A stretch of DNA of 64,000 nt from positions 4,144 to 68,143 of the forward strand of contig CAZTYH010000004.1 of NCBI GenBank assembly GCA_964617565.1, in the 5' to 3' direction. Origin of the DNA: JAKJGV01 sp964617565. Its GTDB lineage: Bacteria > Verrucomicrobiota > Kiritimatiellia > CAIQIC01 > JAGNIJ01. The translations under genes and the position numbers were made by a program. Below are positions 39,433-48,931 of the stretch, in pieces (the first letter of the stretch is position 1; the number at the start of each line of letters is the position of its first letter). The notes beneath the pieces were generated by a model, which worked only from the letters and a program-made list of their open reading frames with translations, was not told the origin of the DNA and searched no databases.

Positions 39433-39502
39433 AGATTTGCACATCGCCCGAAACTGGGCATAAATTACGAAACGTCAATAAAAGGAATAAGAAGGAGTGT
39501 AG

Positions 39503-40135
39503 ATGAACGTACTGCATGTTTGTGCCAGCCCGAGACCCTTTCAAGAGTCCGTATCCAAGCAGCTTGCCGCCGCTTTCTTTGCGAAACTGACGGAACTGAA
39601 CCCGGACATCAATGTAATCAATGTGGATTTATACCAGAACAAACCCCCCTTTCTTTCATACGAAGCCTTTCGCGCGTTCTGGCTCCCCATTCAGCAACCC
39701 GGCTACCAGCCAACCGGAACAGAACAGAAAGCAACCAGCTATGCTGTCACCCAGGCCCAGCAGTTCCGCGACAGCGATATCATTGTGCTCTCCATGCCGC
39801 TCTGGAATGGCGGCATGCCCGCAATCATGAAAGCATGGATCGAGCAAACCATGGTCCCGAACCTGGTCTTCACCATCGAGGATGGACAGGTCAAGCCGTC
39901 GCACCAGATTCGGAAAGCGATCGTTCTGGCTTCCGCGGGCGTCACCCTGAAAGAGGATGACCCGGCTGACGCACTGACACCGCAGGTAATGGCCGCGATG
40001 AATTTCGTAGGCGTTCAGGATGTCGCATCGGCGTGGGCGGATGGTCAGGATACGCCCCAGGCGGAAGATCACATGCTCATGGCCATGGAGGCCGTTGAGG
40101 ATCTTGCTGAAGAAGTCGCGCAGATGAAATTCTAG
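39503..40135 (+). CDS. flavodoxin-fold NAD(P)H oxidoreductase, FMN azoreductase family
   Basis: A 210-residue flavodoxin-like FMN enzyme of the AzoR/NQO group, which reduces quinones or azo compounds with NAD(P)H. Seen: MNVLHVCASPRPFQESVSKQ (phosphate loop), IIVLSMPLWNGGMPAIMKAW (FMN-binding region) and KAIVLASAGV. AGAAGGAG precedes the ATG. The real substrate is unknown. The secreted protein at 40166 follows after 30 nt. Confidence 0.87.
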   Translation: MNVLHVCASPRPFQESVSKQLAAAFFAKLTELNPDINVINVDLYQNKPPFLSYEAFRAFWLPIQQPGYQPTGTEQKATSYAVTQAQQFRDSDIIVLSMPLWNGGMPAIMKAWIEQTMVPNLVFTIEDGQVKPSHQIRKAIVLASAGVTLKEDDPADALTPQVMAAMNFVGVQDVASAWADGQDTPQAEDHMLMAMEAVEDLAEEVAQMKF

Positions 40136-40165
40136 ACCGTTCTTCTGCGCGGCAGGAGAACTGAC

Positions 40166-40747
40166 TTGAAGACAAACCAGGTTAAGTGGCTGTGCGTTTC
40201 GCTGGCGGTCGCTTTTGCCGGCTGTATGGCGGTAAACGCCCAGCCATTGATCAACCCATCATTTGAAGATGCTGAAACAGAGCAGGAGAATCGGTGGGGC
40301 GATCTGGCCGCGGGATGGAAGCGTTGGGGGAATTGGGTCAATCGTGAAAAACAATGGACCCCCACCCGCAGCGGCAACTGCCTGATGGGCTATCATCACT
40401 GGCGAATCGAGGAAAACGGAACATCAGGTTTCTACCAGGACGTTCAGGATATCCAGGAAGGATCGCTTTGTTCTTTTTCCATCTTTGCCTTCATAGACGA
40501 AAACACGAACGCCGAGTCCATCGAATTGCGTATTGAACGAATGGGTGGCTTTGAATCAATCGCTTCCCGCGTTTATCCTCTTTCGGAGATACGACGAAAT
40601 GGATGGGGGCTGATATCCGTCAGCGGCACGACAAAAGGCGACGGCGCTCGCTTCCTGGTAATCATCACGCCGAAACAGACGCCCGGAAGACAGGGAGCGA
40701 TCAAGTTCGACGACGCGGAGTTGCTCGTAGAAGCAGGCGGCGGATGA
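40166..40747 (+). CDS. secreted beta-sandwich protein, paralog of 42675-43238
   Basis: A 193-residue exported protein starting at TTG 40166, with AGGAG 7 nt upstream. The signal sequence (WLCVSLAVAFAGCMAVNAQP) contains an AGC that could be a lipobox, otherwise cleavage after VNA is likely. The mature part begins PLINPSFEDAETEQENRWGD and ends with KFDDAELL. It aligns through most of its length with the protein at 42675 (both have RWG.W.NRE..W.PTR.G.CLMGYHHW). A carbohydrate-binding-like fold is likely; ligand unknown. Confidence 0.8.
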   Translation: MKTNQVKWLCVSLAVAFAGCMAVNAQPLINPSFEDAETEQENRWGDLAAGWKRWGNWVNREKQWTPTRSGNCLMGYHHWRIEENGTSGFYQDVQDIQEGSLCSFSIFAFIDENTNAESIELRIERMGGFESIASRVYPLSEIRRNGWGLISVSGTTKGDGARFLVIITPKQTPGRQGAIKFDDAELLVEAGGG

Positions 40748-40777
40748 CCCATTCCGGCTTCTTTCGGCCATTGTCAG

Positions 40778-42511
40778 TTAAAGAGTCTGTGGATCTTCAT
40801 AGCCCGCGCCGTAAACTTTTTCCTTGTCCGGTTGCAGGCCCTTGGGCAAACCGACAATCTCGATAATACGATCAAGCAATTCATCAAGCCGGTGACCGCA
40901 CGTCGCCGCAACATTCAGCACCTGGCGTTGATCCTCGTTTATGTCGCCAATGTGCCCCGCCAAGGTCATGCCCACGGCACAATTAATCGCGGACAACGAT
41001 TGGCACAACTCCTGCACAATTTCCGCAAGCAGTTCGACCATGGATTGGCGGGACATCTTCACTTGGGCCTGTTGCGCCTCGTCCAATCCAATCAGGACTT
41101 CGTCTTCCTGTTGAAGAACCTTCCCGAAATCTTCGATTCGCTGCTCTGCAACGCTGGCAACTTCCTGCGCCTTTTGCCCGATCTCCGAAAGCTTGCTGCT
41201 CAGCGCGCGCGGATTCGCAACACTTTGCATCATCTCATCAAGCTCGCTCAACAGCATCGCCAGCACGCCGACGCTCACCGGATCGGTTCCCGGTCCGCCC
41301 CCCTCTCCCGGACCCTTGCCGGAACCTGCCTGCTTTTCGGTCTCGCTTTTGACAACCAGTTCACGCCAACCTTCGGGAGTTAACCCGGCATCCACCAACC
41401 GCTCTTCCAACTCCTCGGACAAAGAGGAATCTTCGTGCGACTTCATATACTTCAGGACCCGTTTCTCGGTGTCTTCCAGCGCCTTGCGCTTGCGAACGTA
41501 ATCCGCCGTCAACGTGTCCACTTCGAGATCGCCGATCATCTCATCCACCGCGCCCGCAATCGCCTCGTCCAACTCGGGGTCGGCCCCCTGGCTGATCGCG
41601 TGAAGCTTGTCGAGGACCGTCTTCTCCAGCATCAACATGATTTTCTTGACGGCGTTTTTTCCCTTCTTGCTGCGTGCGGACGGATCCTTCACCAACCCCT
41701 CGAAGGTGCGGCGCAGGCATCCCACCACGATATCCGCCAGCGATTCGCCCTCGGCTATGCCGGTTTGCTGCTGTCGAATCGCTGCCGCTTCCATGATCAG
41801 ATTAGCGAGCCGATCGGCATCGGTGGAAAGAGCATTGAGATCGTGCGCCACCTGCTCTGCCGCCACACCGGCATCGCCTTTCAGAAACGCCATAATCTGC
41901 TCAACCGCTGCGGCGGCCACCGCCGCGGCTTGCGCCTCTTCCGCGTCTTCCTTCTCAACCACCGTCTCCGATTCGGTCACTCTCTCGTACTTGATCCGTT
42001 CCGCCTGGATAAACTCCAACTGGTTTTGCTCAAGCTTGTCGGCGAACTCTCCGCTTTCATCCTCTGCTTTTGCGGAAAGCAAAAGGGTCATAAGCTTGTT
42101 GAATTCCGCCTGTGGCATGCCGCGCAGCAGCGAAAAGCCCGTGACTCCGGCCGCCGAGAGTTTATCGGCGAAAATGTTGATGAAGGGATTCTTCATCTCG
42201 ATCGGCTTGGCTTCCACCAACAGCTCGCCATCTATTACGCTCAGATTGATGCGGGATTGACGCGCAAGAATTGAAGCCAGTGCTTCATAACTTTCGTTCA
42301 TTCCGCGCGTGGTGATTTTGTGATTCGGACCGTAAAGAGCAGAGTTGTTAATGGTTTGTCCGGCCATGCGCAGAAAATTGTAAATTTCCTGGGGGTTGAC
42401 GTTTCCCTCGGCCTCTGCACCGCTCTCGGCCTCGGGACGGGGCTCCATCCCGGCGTCGTTCTCACCATCCGGAGCGACAGGAACATTTTCCTCTTCGTTG
42501 TCCGCAGTCAT
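40778..42511 (-). CDS. large acidic protein with C-terminal DHp-like helices, unknown function
   Basis: A 577-residue soluble, very acidic protein, mostly helical. The N-terminal ~40 residues are low-complexity Glu/Asp/Gly. Residues about 40-150 (NFLRMAGQTINNSALYGPNH ... INLSVIDGELLVEAKPIEMK) look like a globular domain found before signalling modules. The last ~120 residues (SMVELLAEIVQELCQSLSAI and DINEDQRQVLNVAATCGHRL) resemble a histidine-kinase dimerisation domain, but there is no clear phosphoacceptor His in the usual motif and no ATPase domain. A phosphotransfer or scaffold role is a guess. Confidence 0.8.
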   Translation of the reverse strand: MTADNEEENVPVAPDGENDAGMEPRPEAESGAEAEGNVNPQEIYNFLRMAGQTINNSALYGPNHKITTRGMNESYEALASILARQSRINLSVIDGELLVEAKPIEMKNPFINIFADKLSAAGVTGFSLLRGMPQAEFNKLMTLLLSAKAEDESGEFADKLEQNQLEFIQAERIKYERVTESETVVEKEDAEEAQAAAVAAAAVEQIMAFLKGDAGVAAEQVAHDLNALSTDADRLANLIMEAAAIRQQQTGIAEGESLADIVVGCLRRTFEGLVKDPSARSKKGKNAVKKIMLMLEKTVLDKLHAISQGADPELDEAIAGAVDEMIGDLEVDTLTADYVRKRKALEDTEKRVLKYMKSHEDSSLSEELEERLVDAGLTPEGWRELVVKSETEKQAGSGKGPGEGGGPGTDPVSVGVLAMLLSELDEMMQSVANPRALSSKLSEIGQKAQEVASVAEQRIEDFGKVLQQEDEVLIGLDEAQQAQVKMSRQSMVELLAEIVQELCQSLSAINCAVGMTLAGHIGDINEDQRQVLNVAATCGHRLDELLDRIIEIVGLPKGLQPDKEKVYGAGYEDPQTL

Positions 42512-42626
42512 GCCACCTTCTCCTCCCGATTAAGGGCGCTCTATCACCCCGGATTTCCATAATACACGGATTAGCACGATACGGGGAGGCTTTTTTTGGC
42601 GCATAAAAACCGCCTGAAACAACGAA

Positions 42627-42644
42627 AGCCGCCAAAAGGCGGCT
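42627..42644 (-). terminator. hairpin after the secreted protein gene
   Basis: AGCCGCC-AAAA-GGCGGCT, a 7-bp GC stem with a 4-nt loop, 30 nt after the stop of the minus-strand gene at 42675. The following T run on that strand is short (TTTC). Confidence 0.6.
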
Positions 42645-42674
42645 CTCGTCTCAAGTGAATAATCTATGGCCTGT

Positions 42675-43238
42675 CTACTCCGTAACCAGCGACGCATCGT
42701 CGAACTTGATCGCTCCGTTACGCGGACTTGTCTTCGACGGCGTCACCATAACCGTCACCCGCACCCCATCTTCAACCGCGGCAGCACTGACGGAAAGCGG
42801 CGTATATCCGGAGCCCTTCAAATCGGACAGTTTATAGACAACCGAACCAAGCGTCTCGAATCCACCGGTTTTCTCTATGCGCAATTCAATGGCCTCGGCA
42901 TTCGTATCCTTGTCCTTCGCCGCGTAAATGGTGAACACGCACTGCTGCCCGGCCGTCACATCGTCCACATCCTGGTAGAAGCCGGACGTCTCAGGGTCGT
43001 TGATTTCCCAATGATGATATCCCATCAGGCATTTTCCGGTCCGGGTGGGCTTCCATCCCGTCTCACGATTCATCCAATGCCCCCAGCGTCCCCAGAATGC
43101 AGCAATATCGCCATACGGATTATCCGCCTGCGTCTCCGGGTCTTCAAAAGACGGGTTCTGCAAAAGATTGGCCGAAGCAGTCGAAATCATTCCTGCTACA
43201 AAAACGCACACCAAAGCCGCCATCAAAAGAAACTTCAT
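42675..43238 (-). CDS. secreted beta-sandwich protein, paralog of 40166-40747
   Basis: A 187-residue exported protein: signal peptide (LLMAALVCVFVAGMISTASA) then NLLQNPSFEDPETQADNPYG and the shared RWGHWMNRETGWKPTRTGK and CLMGYHHW segments, ending with KFDDASLVTE. GGAGG precedes the ATG. The two paralogs face each other across the 577-residue protein gene. The opening motif also recalls the protein at 10861. Confidence 0.8.
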   Translation of the reverse strand: MKFLLMAALVCVFVAGMISTASANLLQNPSFEDPETQADNPYGDIAAFWGRWGHWMNRETGWKPTRTGKCLMGYHHWEINDPETSGFYQDVDDVTAGQQCVFTIYAAKDKDTNAEAIELRIEKTGGFETLGSVVYKLSDLKGSGYTPLSVSAAAVEDGVRVTVMVTPSKTSPRNGAIKFDDASLVTE

Positions 43239-43315
43239 CTGGCAATCCTCCTCCGTTAATAATCCATACCGGAACTATACTAGTGGCACGCAAGCCCGTC
43301 TTCAAGCTTCGAAGC

Positions 43316-43897
43316 TCACTTGCTTCCCGGATGATCAACAGGCACTCCCTGCTTGCATAAAGGACATTCGGCCGGCTGCCATGTGGATGGTTCCCATTCA
43401 AGCAGACTGCATAATGGCGCATCGAATTGTGCGCGCCCGCCGCTCCGATTCACCAGGACCAGAATGGCTTCCACAATCCCACCCCGCTCTTTCACGATAT
43501 CTATTACTTCCTGCACTCTCCCACCGCGCGTCACAACATCCTCCGCGACAACAAAATGCTCACCGGATTTTACTTCAAAGGCCCGCCGCAGCACCAACTT
43601 GCCGGCGTCCTTTTCCGCGAAGATGGCCCGCACCCCGAATGCGCGCCCGATTTCATGGCCCACCGGAATTCCCCCGAGCGCCGGAGAAATCACACCTTGC
43701 ACCTGCAACGAATGACCACGCTCCACGCGCAACTTTTCCACGACGGCCTTGCACAACCGCTCGGCAATTCGCGGATGCTGAAGCACCAGCGCACACTGGA
43801 AAAACTGGTCGCTGTGCAACCCGGACCTCAACTCGAAATGGCCGCTCAGCAGCGCATTCGTTTCACGAAAGATCTTGAATATTTCTTCCTGCTTCAT
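43316..43897 (-). CDS. pyrE: orotate phosphoribosyltransferase
   Basis: PyrE joins orotate to PRPP in UMP synthesis. The 193-residue product has GHFELRSGLHSDQFFQCALV, the PRPP motif VVAEDVVTRGGRVQEVI and, unusually for short PyrE, a C-terminal CPLCKQGVPVDHPGSK tail seen in one PyrE subgroup. Start ATG 43897; the frame runs open into the assembly gap but the upstream part contains the 19-bp repeat and is not family sequence. It follows recG on the same strand across the gap. Confidence 0.95.
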   Translation of the reverse strand: MKQEEIFKIFRETNALLSGHFELRSGLHSDQFFQCALVLQHPRIAERLCKAVVEKLRVERGHSLQVQGVISPALGGIPVGHEIGRAFGVRAIFAEKDAGKLVLRRAFEVKSGEHFVVAEDVVTRGGRVQEVIDIVKERGGIVEAILVLVNRSGGRAQFDAPLCSLLEWEPSTWQPAECPLCKQGVPVDHPGSK

Positions 43898-43912
43898 GAT
43901 GGCTCCAAATAT

Positions 43913-43931
43913 TTTTCCAGGCATTGGAAAA
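43913..43931. repeat. 19-bp inverted repeat element upstream of pyrE
   Basis: TTTTCCAGGCATTGGAAAA, the reverse orientation of the element in lhgO and trpF. It lies 16 nt before the pyrE start and 5 nt from the assembly gap; such repeats are a plausible cause of the contig break. Confidence 0.85.
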
Positions 43932-43936
43932 TTCCG

Positions 43937-44036
43937 NNNNNNNNNNNNNNNNNNNNNNNNNNNNNNNNNNNNNNNNNNNNNNNNNNNNNNNNNNNNNNNN
44001 NNNNNNNNNNNNNNNNNNNNNNNNNNNNNNNNNNNN
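43937..44036. other. assembly gap (100 N)
   Basis: Gap between recG and pyrE. It removes the C-terminal end of recG. Confidence 0.99.
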
Positions 44037-45943
44037 TCACGCCCCAGGAGGTTTCCCATGCCACGGATTCGCAAGTCCTCCTCCGCGATGCGGAACCCAT
44101 CGAGTGTTTCCTCCATGACTTTCAGGCGACGCCACGACTCCGGAGTGCCGGGCTTCCCTTCCAGGATGCAGAAAGATTTGTGCGCGCCGCGACCGATCCG
44201 TCCGCGAAGCTGGTGCAATTGCGCCAACCCGAACCGCTCCGCGCTTCCGACAAGCATGACTGTCGCATTCGGGACATCAATACCCACCTCGATCACGGTC
44301 GTCGCCACCAGGATATCCGCTTCCCCTTTACGGAAGCGCTCCATGACGGCCGCCTTTTCAGCCGGGGGCATTTGCCCGTGTATCAATTCCACCCGCTCGC
44401 TGGTAAACACCTCTGCGCGCAGGCGATGAAACATCTCCTCCGCCGCCTTCAATTCCGTCTTCGCCGATTCGGAGATCAGCGGATAAACAAGAAAAGCCTG
44501 CCGTCCTTTAGCGATTTGCTTCCGGATGAAATCATATGCCTTCGGCAGTTGATCCTCCTTGATCACCCGCGTGACAATTTCCTGCCGACCCTTCGGCATC
44601 TCGTCCAGGATGCTGACATCCAGGTCGCCGTATATCGTCATCGCCAGCGTTCGCGGAATCGGCGTAGCGGTCATGACCAGCACGTCGGGCTGCTCACCCT
44701 TTTCATACAGCATCCCGCGCTGCTCCACCCCGAATTTATGCTGCTCATCAATCACCAGCAACCCCAGCCGCTTGAACACCACGCGGTCCTCGATGATCGC
44801 ATGCGTGCCGACAAGTATGTCCATGTCGCCCCGGCCTACCGCATCCAGCAATTCCCTGCGCGCGCCCTCTTTCACACCGGAAGTCAATAACGCCAGGCGA
44901 ACGCCAAGCGGGCGAAGATAGTCTTGAAAGGTGCGCGCATGTTGTTCGGCGAGAATTTCAGTGGGCGCCATCACGGCGCATTGCGCGCCGCTTTCCACGG
45001 CATCGAGAAGGGCGCACACGGCCACTACGGTTTTGCCCGAACCGACATCGCCCTGCAACAACCGGTGCATGGGCCGAGGCTTTCGCATGTCCGCCTCAAT
45101 TTCACGAAGCACGCGCTCCTGCGCCGCCGTAAGCCGGAACGGCAGCGAGGACAGAAATTTCTTTCTCACGTGTCCGGCCGGCGCAAGGGACTGCCCCGTC
45201 AGGAAGCGCTCCGCATGCACCTTTCTCGCCACCAGCACCAGTTGAACACAGAGAAACTCTTCGAACACCATGCGGTACCGGGCGCGCTCGGCCTGCTCAA
45301 GCAAATCGGGAAAGTGTACCTGTCGTAGCGCTTCCTGAACGCCGGGAAGACCAAGCCGTTCGAGTGTCTCCGCCGGAAGCCCCTCGACGGCCTGGCCCGC
45401 ATAAGCATCCACTGCATTCCAATGGATGCGGCGGATCGTACGCTGCGGAAGATTTTCCGTAAGGTGATAGACCGGCACTATGCGTCCGACATGAATTGAT
45501 TCTCCGTTATCATCCGTGACCAGCTCGAATTCCGGATGCTGAAAAGCAAGCATGTTACGAAAGCGTGATACCTTGCCGTGTACAACCAGTGAATCTCCGA
45601 TTTTGAACTGATCTTTCAAATAGGGCGCATTGAACCAATGGCACCGGACCATCCCGCTCCCATCACGCAATACCGCTTCAAAATAACCTTTCCGATTTCG
45701 CCCTGCGATCCAGCCGCATGCCATGATTTCGCCATGCACTGTAACCTTTTCGCCGGGCTGAAGAGCCGAAAGCCGGACAAAGCTGCGCCGGTCTTCGTAG
45801 CGAAACGGCAAGGTAAGAAGAAGATCGCCTATCGTCAGGATATCCAGGCGGGAAAGCTGCTCCGCCCTGACTTCCCCAACCCCTTTAAGAAACCGAACCG
45901 GTGTCTCCAGACCGGTCTGATTCGTGTTCGTCTCCTGAGACAT
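44037..45943 (-). CDS. recG: ATP-dependent DNA helicase RecG, 3' end missing in gap
   Basis: RecG remodels stalled replication forks and branched DNA. The visible ~635 residues have the N-terminal wedge/OB region (VHGEIMACGWIAGRNRKGYF), Walker A LQGDVGSGKTVVA, the family Walker B VIDEQHKFGVEQR, TATPIPRTLAMTIYGDLD, and motifs V/VI with ATTVIEVGIDVPNATVM and HQLRGRIGRG. It ends at RIRGMGNLLGR, where the gap begins; perhaps 60 residues are lost. An apparent fusion to pyrE is an artefact of the N run. Start ATG 45943. Confidence 0.96.
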
Positions 45944-45990
45944 ACTACAAGCTTAGTGGATTCGCCTTGCGTGATCAATGAAGGGAGGAG

Positions 45991-46011
45991 GGTTTCAGAT
46001 TTCAGGTTTCA
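45991..46011. repeat. GRTTTCA heptad array at a gene stop
   Basis: Three perfect 7-nt units: GGTTTCA, GATTTCA, GGTTTCA (45991-46011). The stop codon of the coiled-coil protein gene (46009-46011) is the TCA of the third unit. On the minus strand each unit carries a TGA, one in each reading frame. Confidence 0.8.
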
Positions 46012-46713
46012 TCTTCTGGGCGGACCACCAAAGCCTGGGCCCAGGCGAATGTCACGCAAGGTAGTGACATCAACCAGCTCATCCATATGCTGCGCAAATC
46101 GCGCGGCGTCTTCTTCGTTGTAACCGAGATCCCGTCCCACCATGTAAAAGGCCCGCTCACGCTCCTGGTCCAGCATCGGCTCCAAGGTGCGAACATGATC
46201 CCGCAAGGTGCGCATCGCTTCGAATCGCTGTTCATGCGGCAATCCGGGCATTTGACGGAAAAGCGACCATGTTTCGCTGAGCAAATTCATCATCAACGTC
46301 TGCCGCTCCTGCTCTTCCTTGCTGAGCTTGTCGGCATCCTTGTAGAGAAGATAGGCCGCTTTGCGGGCAAGCGAATCCTGCATCACTTGCCGCGCTTCTT
46401 CCCTTCGCTTCTGGAACTCCTCGTAACCCTGCGGATCGTTGCGTCGCAGTTCTTCCATCCAGTTACGACGCTCGCGCGGCTGTCCGTTTTCTCTCTGCGG
46501 TGAGGATAACGGCGCCGCCTCCGCGGCCACGGATGCCTGGTTCCGGCGCACCAATTCATCCTCCAACTCTCGAATGCGAGCGTTCAAAGACGCGATTTCC
46601 TCTTCGTGCCGGTCATCCACCTCTTTCACTGCCGGCACAAACGCGTCCATTTCCGTCGCTGGAGGAGCGGCATGTTTTGCGACAACCCTTTTGGAGCGCT
46701 CGCGTTCAAGGTC
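46009..46713 (-). CDS. coiled-coil protein, 5' end missing in gap
   Basis: The last 234 residues of a charged protein, rich in Glu, Arg and Ala. Residues around EEEIASLNARIRELEDELVRR form a clear coiled coil; the rest (WMEELRRNDPQGYEEFQKRR ... RTLEPMLDQERERAFYMVGR) is helical, ending in LGPGFGGPPRR. No known domain recognised. The start is in the N run 46714-46813, so length is unknown. Its stop lies in a heptad array 65 nt before recG. Confidence 0.75.
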   Translation of the reverse strand, partial: DLERERSKRVVAKHAAPPATEMDAFVPAVKEVDDRHEEEIASLNARIRELEDELVRRNQASVAAEAAPLSSPQRENGQPRERRNWMEELRRNDPQGYEEFQKRREEARQVMQDSLARKAAYLLYKDADKLSKEEQERQTLMMNLLSETWSLFRQMPGLPHEQRFEAMRTLRDHVRTLEPMLDQERERAFYMVGRDLGYNEEDAARFAQHMDELVDVTTLRDIRLGPGFGGPPRR

Positions 46714-46813
46714 NNNNNNNNNNNNNNNNNNNNNNNNNNNNNNNNNNNNNNNNNNNNNNNNNNNNNNNNNNNNNNNNNNNNNNNNNNNNNNNNNNNNNNN
46801 NNNNNNNNNNNNN
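46714..46813. other. assembly gap (100 N)
   Basis: Gap directly after the stop of the zinc-ribbon protein gene; it hides the 5' part of the coiled-coil gene. Confidence 0.99.
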
Positions 46814-48292
46814 TTATTCAAACTGGATGTCGTCCAGGTAAAACACGACGGGCTTCTCCTGCCCTTCAATTCGAAAAGCGAACGCTGAAATCAGGCGGGA
46901 CCGATCAAGCTTTTCGAGCGGGATGCTGTGTTTTTTCCACTTGCTGCGCAACCGGATCTTCCCCGTCGTCGCATGAAGAGAATCGCGCGACATGGCGTTC
47001 AAGGATTGCTGCATGCCGACCATGAACTCAACTTCCTCTTTTCCTGTTTCGCCCTTCGCCCAGAAGGTCAGCTTGCTTGCCTTCGAGAAATCATAACCCC
47101 CCGGCATATCGCCCCAGTTGTCAGGCGGATGCTGCCAGACCAGGCCAGCCCAATCAAACGTGTCGGCATACGCCACCCGAATACAGGTCCGCCCGGCCTG
47201 CACGTCCACATTCCAATTGTCGTCCACGGTCAACGACGCCTGATTCCCCATGTAGCCGGAAGGAGAAAAGAGCTGCTCCCCGTCAACCTCCGAATAGATG
47301 ACAAACGGCACATGGGCTGTAAACGCCGGATCGCCCGGAAGCAGTTTCGCTTCGGGTGAGTCCTCCTGCCAACGGAAACCCGGCTCACGACTCGAAAACG
47401 GCTTCGCCATCTCCTCTTCGGGAATCAGAGGCGGAATCTCTTCCTTGCCCTCAAGCAAGTCTTTGTAGGGATCATACGGATCCTGCACGCCGGGCGTCGG
47501 CGGAGGTCGCGGCGCTCTTGCTTCCGGCCGCCCAGCCCCTGCTTCCTTTTGAGCGGGCGCTTTACGAGACGCGCGCCAGGCTTCAAGCGATTGCATTTCC
47601 GGGCGCGGCGCCTTGGATGACGGCCGCGTATCCGGACGCTTGGCAATCGGCTTGTCCACCGATACCAGCTTAGGTTGCCCGCTCCCATCGAACACCAATT
47701 TGCGCGCACCCCCGGCATCGGCTTTCGGCTCGACCTTTCGCATCGTCATCCCCTGCCAGACATTATGATGCATCAGAAGTGGTGCCGGAATGATGGTGCA
47801 GAGAATCATGACCAATCCGTGCGCCACCTTCCCGTGACACAGCAGGATGATGCCCATAATGACCGCTCCAATGAAGAAGGGGATGTAAGCCAGCAACGCA
47901 TTGGGCAACAGGATCTCGATCAGGATACCGACAATGATGCAAATCCAACCGACGACGATTTCAACCGTATGCGAGTCGGGAGCCAGACCCGCGGCCGCGG
48001 AGGAAAACTCAGACGCCGTCGGCTGACCCGCCGCCGTCATCGCCGCCCTGCCGGACCCCGTCTGCCCCGCTTTTCCGGGAAGCGATGCCCCTGTTTTTGT
48101 CGCTTCTGCCGCGGCCGGCACACGCATTACCACTTTCTTGCGAGCTTTTTCCCTGGGCTTGGCCTCGCTCTGAACCGGAGAGGGCACAACGATGAGCCCC
48201 CCGCAGGCCGGACATGGCACCGATTGCCCGATGTCCACCTCATCGGCCAGGAGCTTCTTACCGCAATGTTGACAGGCAAAACCGACGTCCAT
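46814..48292 (-). CDS. zinc-ribbon, membrane and C-terminal beta-sandwich protein
   Basis: A 492-residue protein. The N-terminus is a zinc ribbon (ACQHCGKKL and CPACGG), then a Lys/Ala/Gly-rich linker, about three membrane helices (residues ~115-175, VEIVVGWICIIVGILIEILL), a Pro/Glu/Lys-rich linker and a C-terminal domain of ~170 residues that ends VVFYLDDIQFE. That last domain matches the secreted proteins at 63263 and 63947 (shared W.G.VWQ.P..NWG, LTFWAKG and FYLDDI). I chose ATG 48292 with GGAG upstream over a GTG at 48310. Function unknown. Confidence 0.82.
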   Translation of the reverse strand: MDVGFACQHCGKKLLADEVDIGQSVPCPACGGLIVVPSPVQSEAKPREKARKKVVMRVPAAAEATKTGASLPGKAGQTGSGRAAMTAAGQPTASEFSSAAAGLAPDSHTVEIVVGWICIIVGILIEILLPNALLAYIPFFIGAVIMGIILLCHGKVAHGLVMILCTIIPAPLLMHHNVWQGMTMRKVEPKADAGGARKLVFDGSGQPKLVSVDKPIAKRPDTRPSSKAPRPEMQSLEAWRASRKAPAQKEAGAGRPEARAPRPPPTPGVQDPYDPYKDLLEGKEEIPPLIPEEEMAKPFSSREPGFRWQEDSPEAKLLPGDPAFTAHVPFVIYSEVDGEQLFSPSGYMGNQASLTVDDNWNVDVQAGRTCIRVAYADTFDWAGLVWQHPPDNWGDMPGGYDFSKASKLTFWAKGETGKEEVEFMVGMQQSLNAMSRDSLHATTGKIRLRSKWKKHSIPLEKLDRSRLISAFAFRIEGQEKPVVFYLDDIQFE

Positions 48293-48457
48293 GTCCACTC
48301 CGGTCTTCACGGCGACACGCCATAAGAACTGCTGTGTTACGCAATCCCATTAGCCAATTGTAACCTCAGATTCACGATCCGGGCAAGAAATCAAGGCATG
48401 GACAGAAGCGAAAACGGATGCTAATGTTTTTTCGGTTTTTTCGGGGAGGAACATATC

Positions 48458-48931
48458 ATGGGAACCACAGTCTGGGTCGTGGATGATGACGATGCCGTGC
48501 GCGGCGTCCTGGAAGCAATGCTCAAGGAACTCGGCTATACCGTAACCAGTTACGACAAGGCCGAAGACGCGCTCAACGCCTATCGTGTGCAGGCCCCGGA
48601 TGTCGTTGTTACCGATGTGCGCATGCCCGGCATGAGCGGCCTCGAACTGACCCGCACCATGCTCGAAATCAACGACCGCTGCATCGTCATGATCCTCACA
48701 GGCTTTCCTTCCATCCCCGATGCAGTCGAGGCCATTCGCGCCGGCGCGACAGACTTCCTCTCCAAGCCGGTTCGAATGGAAGAACTGCGCGTCCGCATGG
48801 AACGCGCCATAGAAAACCGCATGCTGCAGGGCCGGCTCAGCAAAGTGCGCGTACTCGCGTTGGCGTTGATCCTGTCGCTGCCGATCTGGTTTATTCTCGG
48901 TATCGTGCTCGCGCGAATGCTTCAGCGCTGA
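48458..48931 (+). CDS. receiver-domain protein with C-terminal membrane helix
   Basis: A 157-residue protein: a complete CheY-like receiver (1-125) with the acidic pocket DDDD at 9-12, phosphoacceptor Asp53 in VVVTDVRMPGMSG, the Thr in MILTGF and the Lys in LSKPVR. It then has one hydrophobic helix (about 132-152, LALALILSLPIWFILGIVLA) at the very C-terminus. No DNA-binding or enzyme output domain. A tail-anchored receiver is unusual. GGGGAGG precedes the ATG. No histidine kinase lies next to it. Its 3' end overlaps thiDE by 10 nt. Confidence 0.9.
   Translation: MGTTVWVVDDDDAVRGVLEAMLKELGYTVTSYDKAEDALNAYRVQAPDVVVTDVRMPGMSGLELTRTMLEINDRCIVMILTGFPSIPDAVEAIRAGATDFLSKPVRMEELRVRMERAIENRMLQGRLSKVRVLALALILSLPIWFILGIVLARMLQR

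Noticed and set aside
43316..45943. A single 875-residue RecG-PyrE fusion frame
   Set aside because: The frame is open only because the 100 N happen to be in phase. RecG lacks its last part before the gap, and PyrE has its own start with a repeat element upstream.
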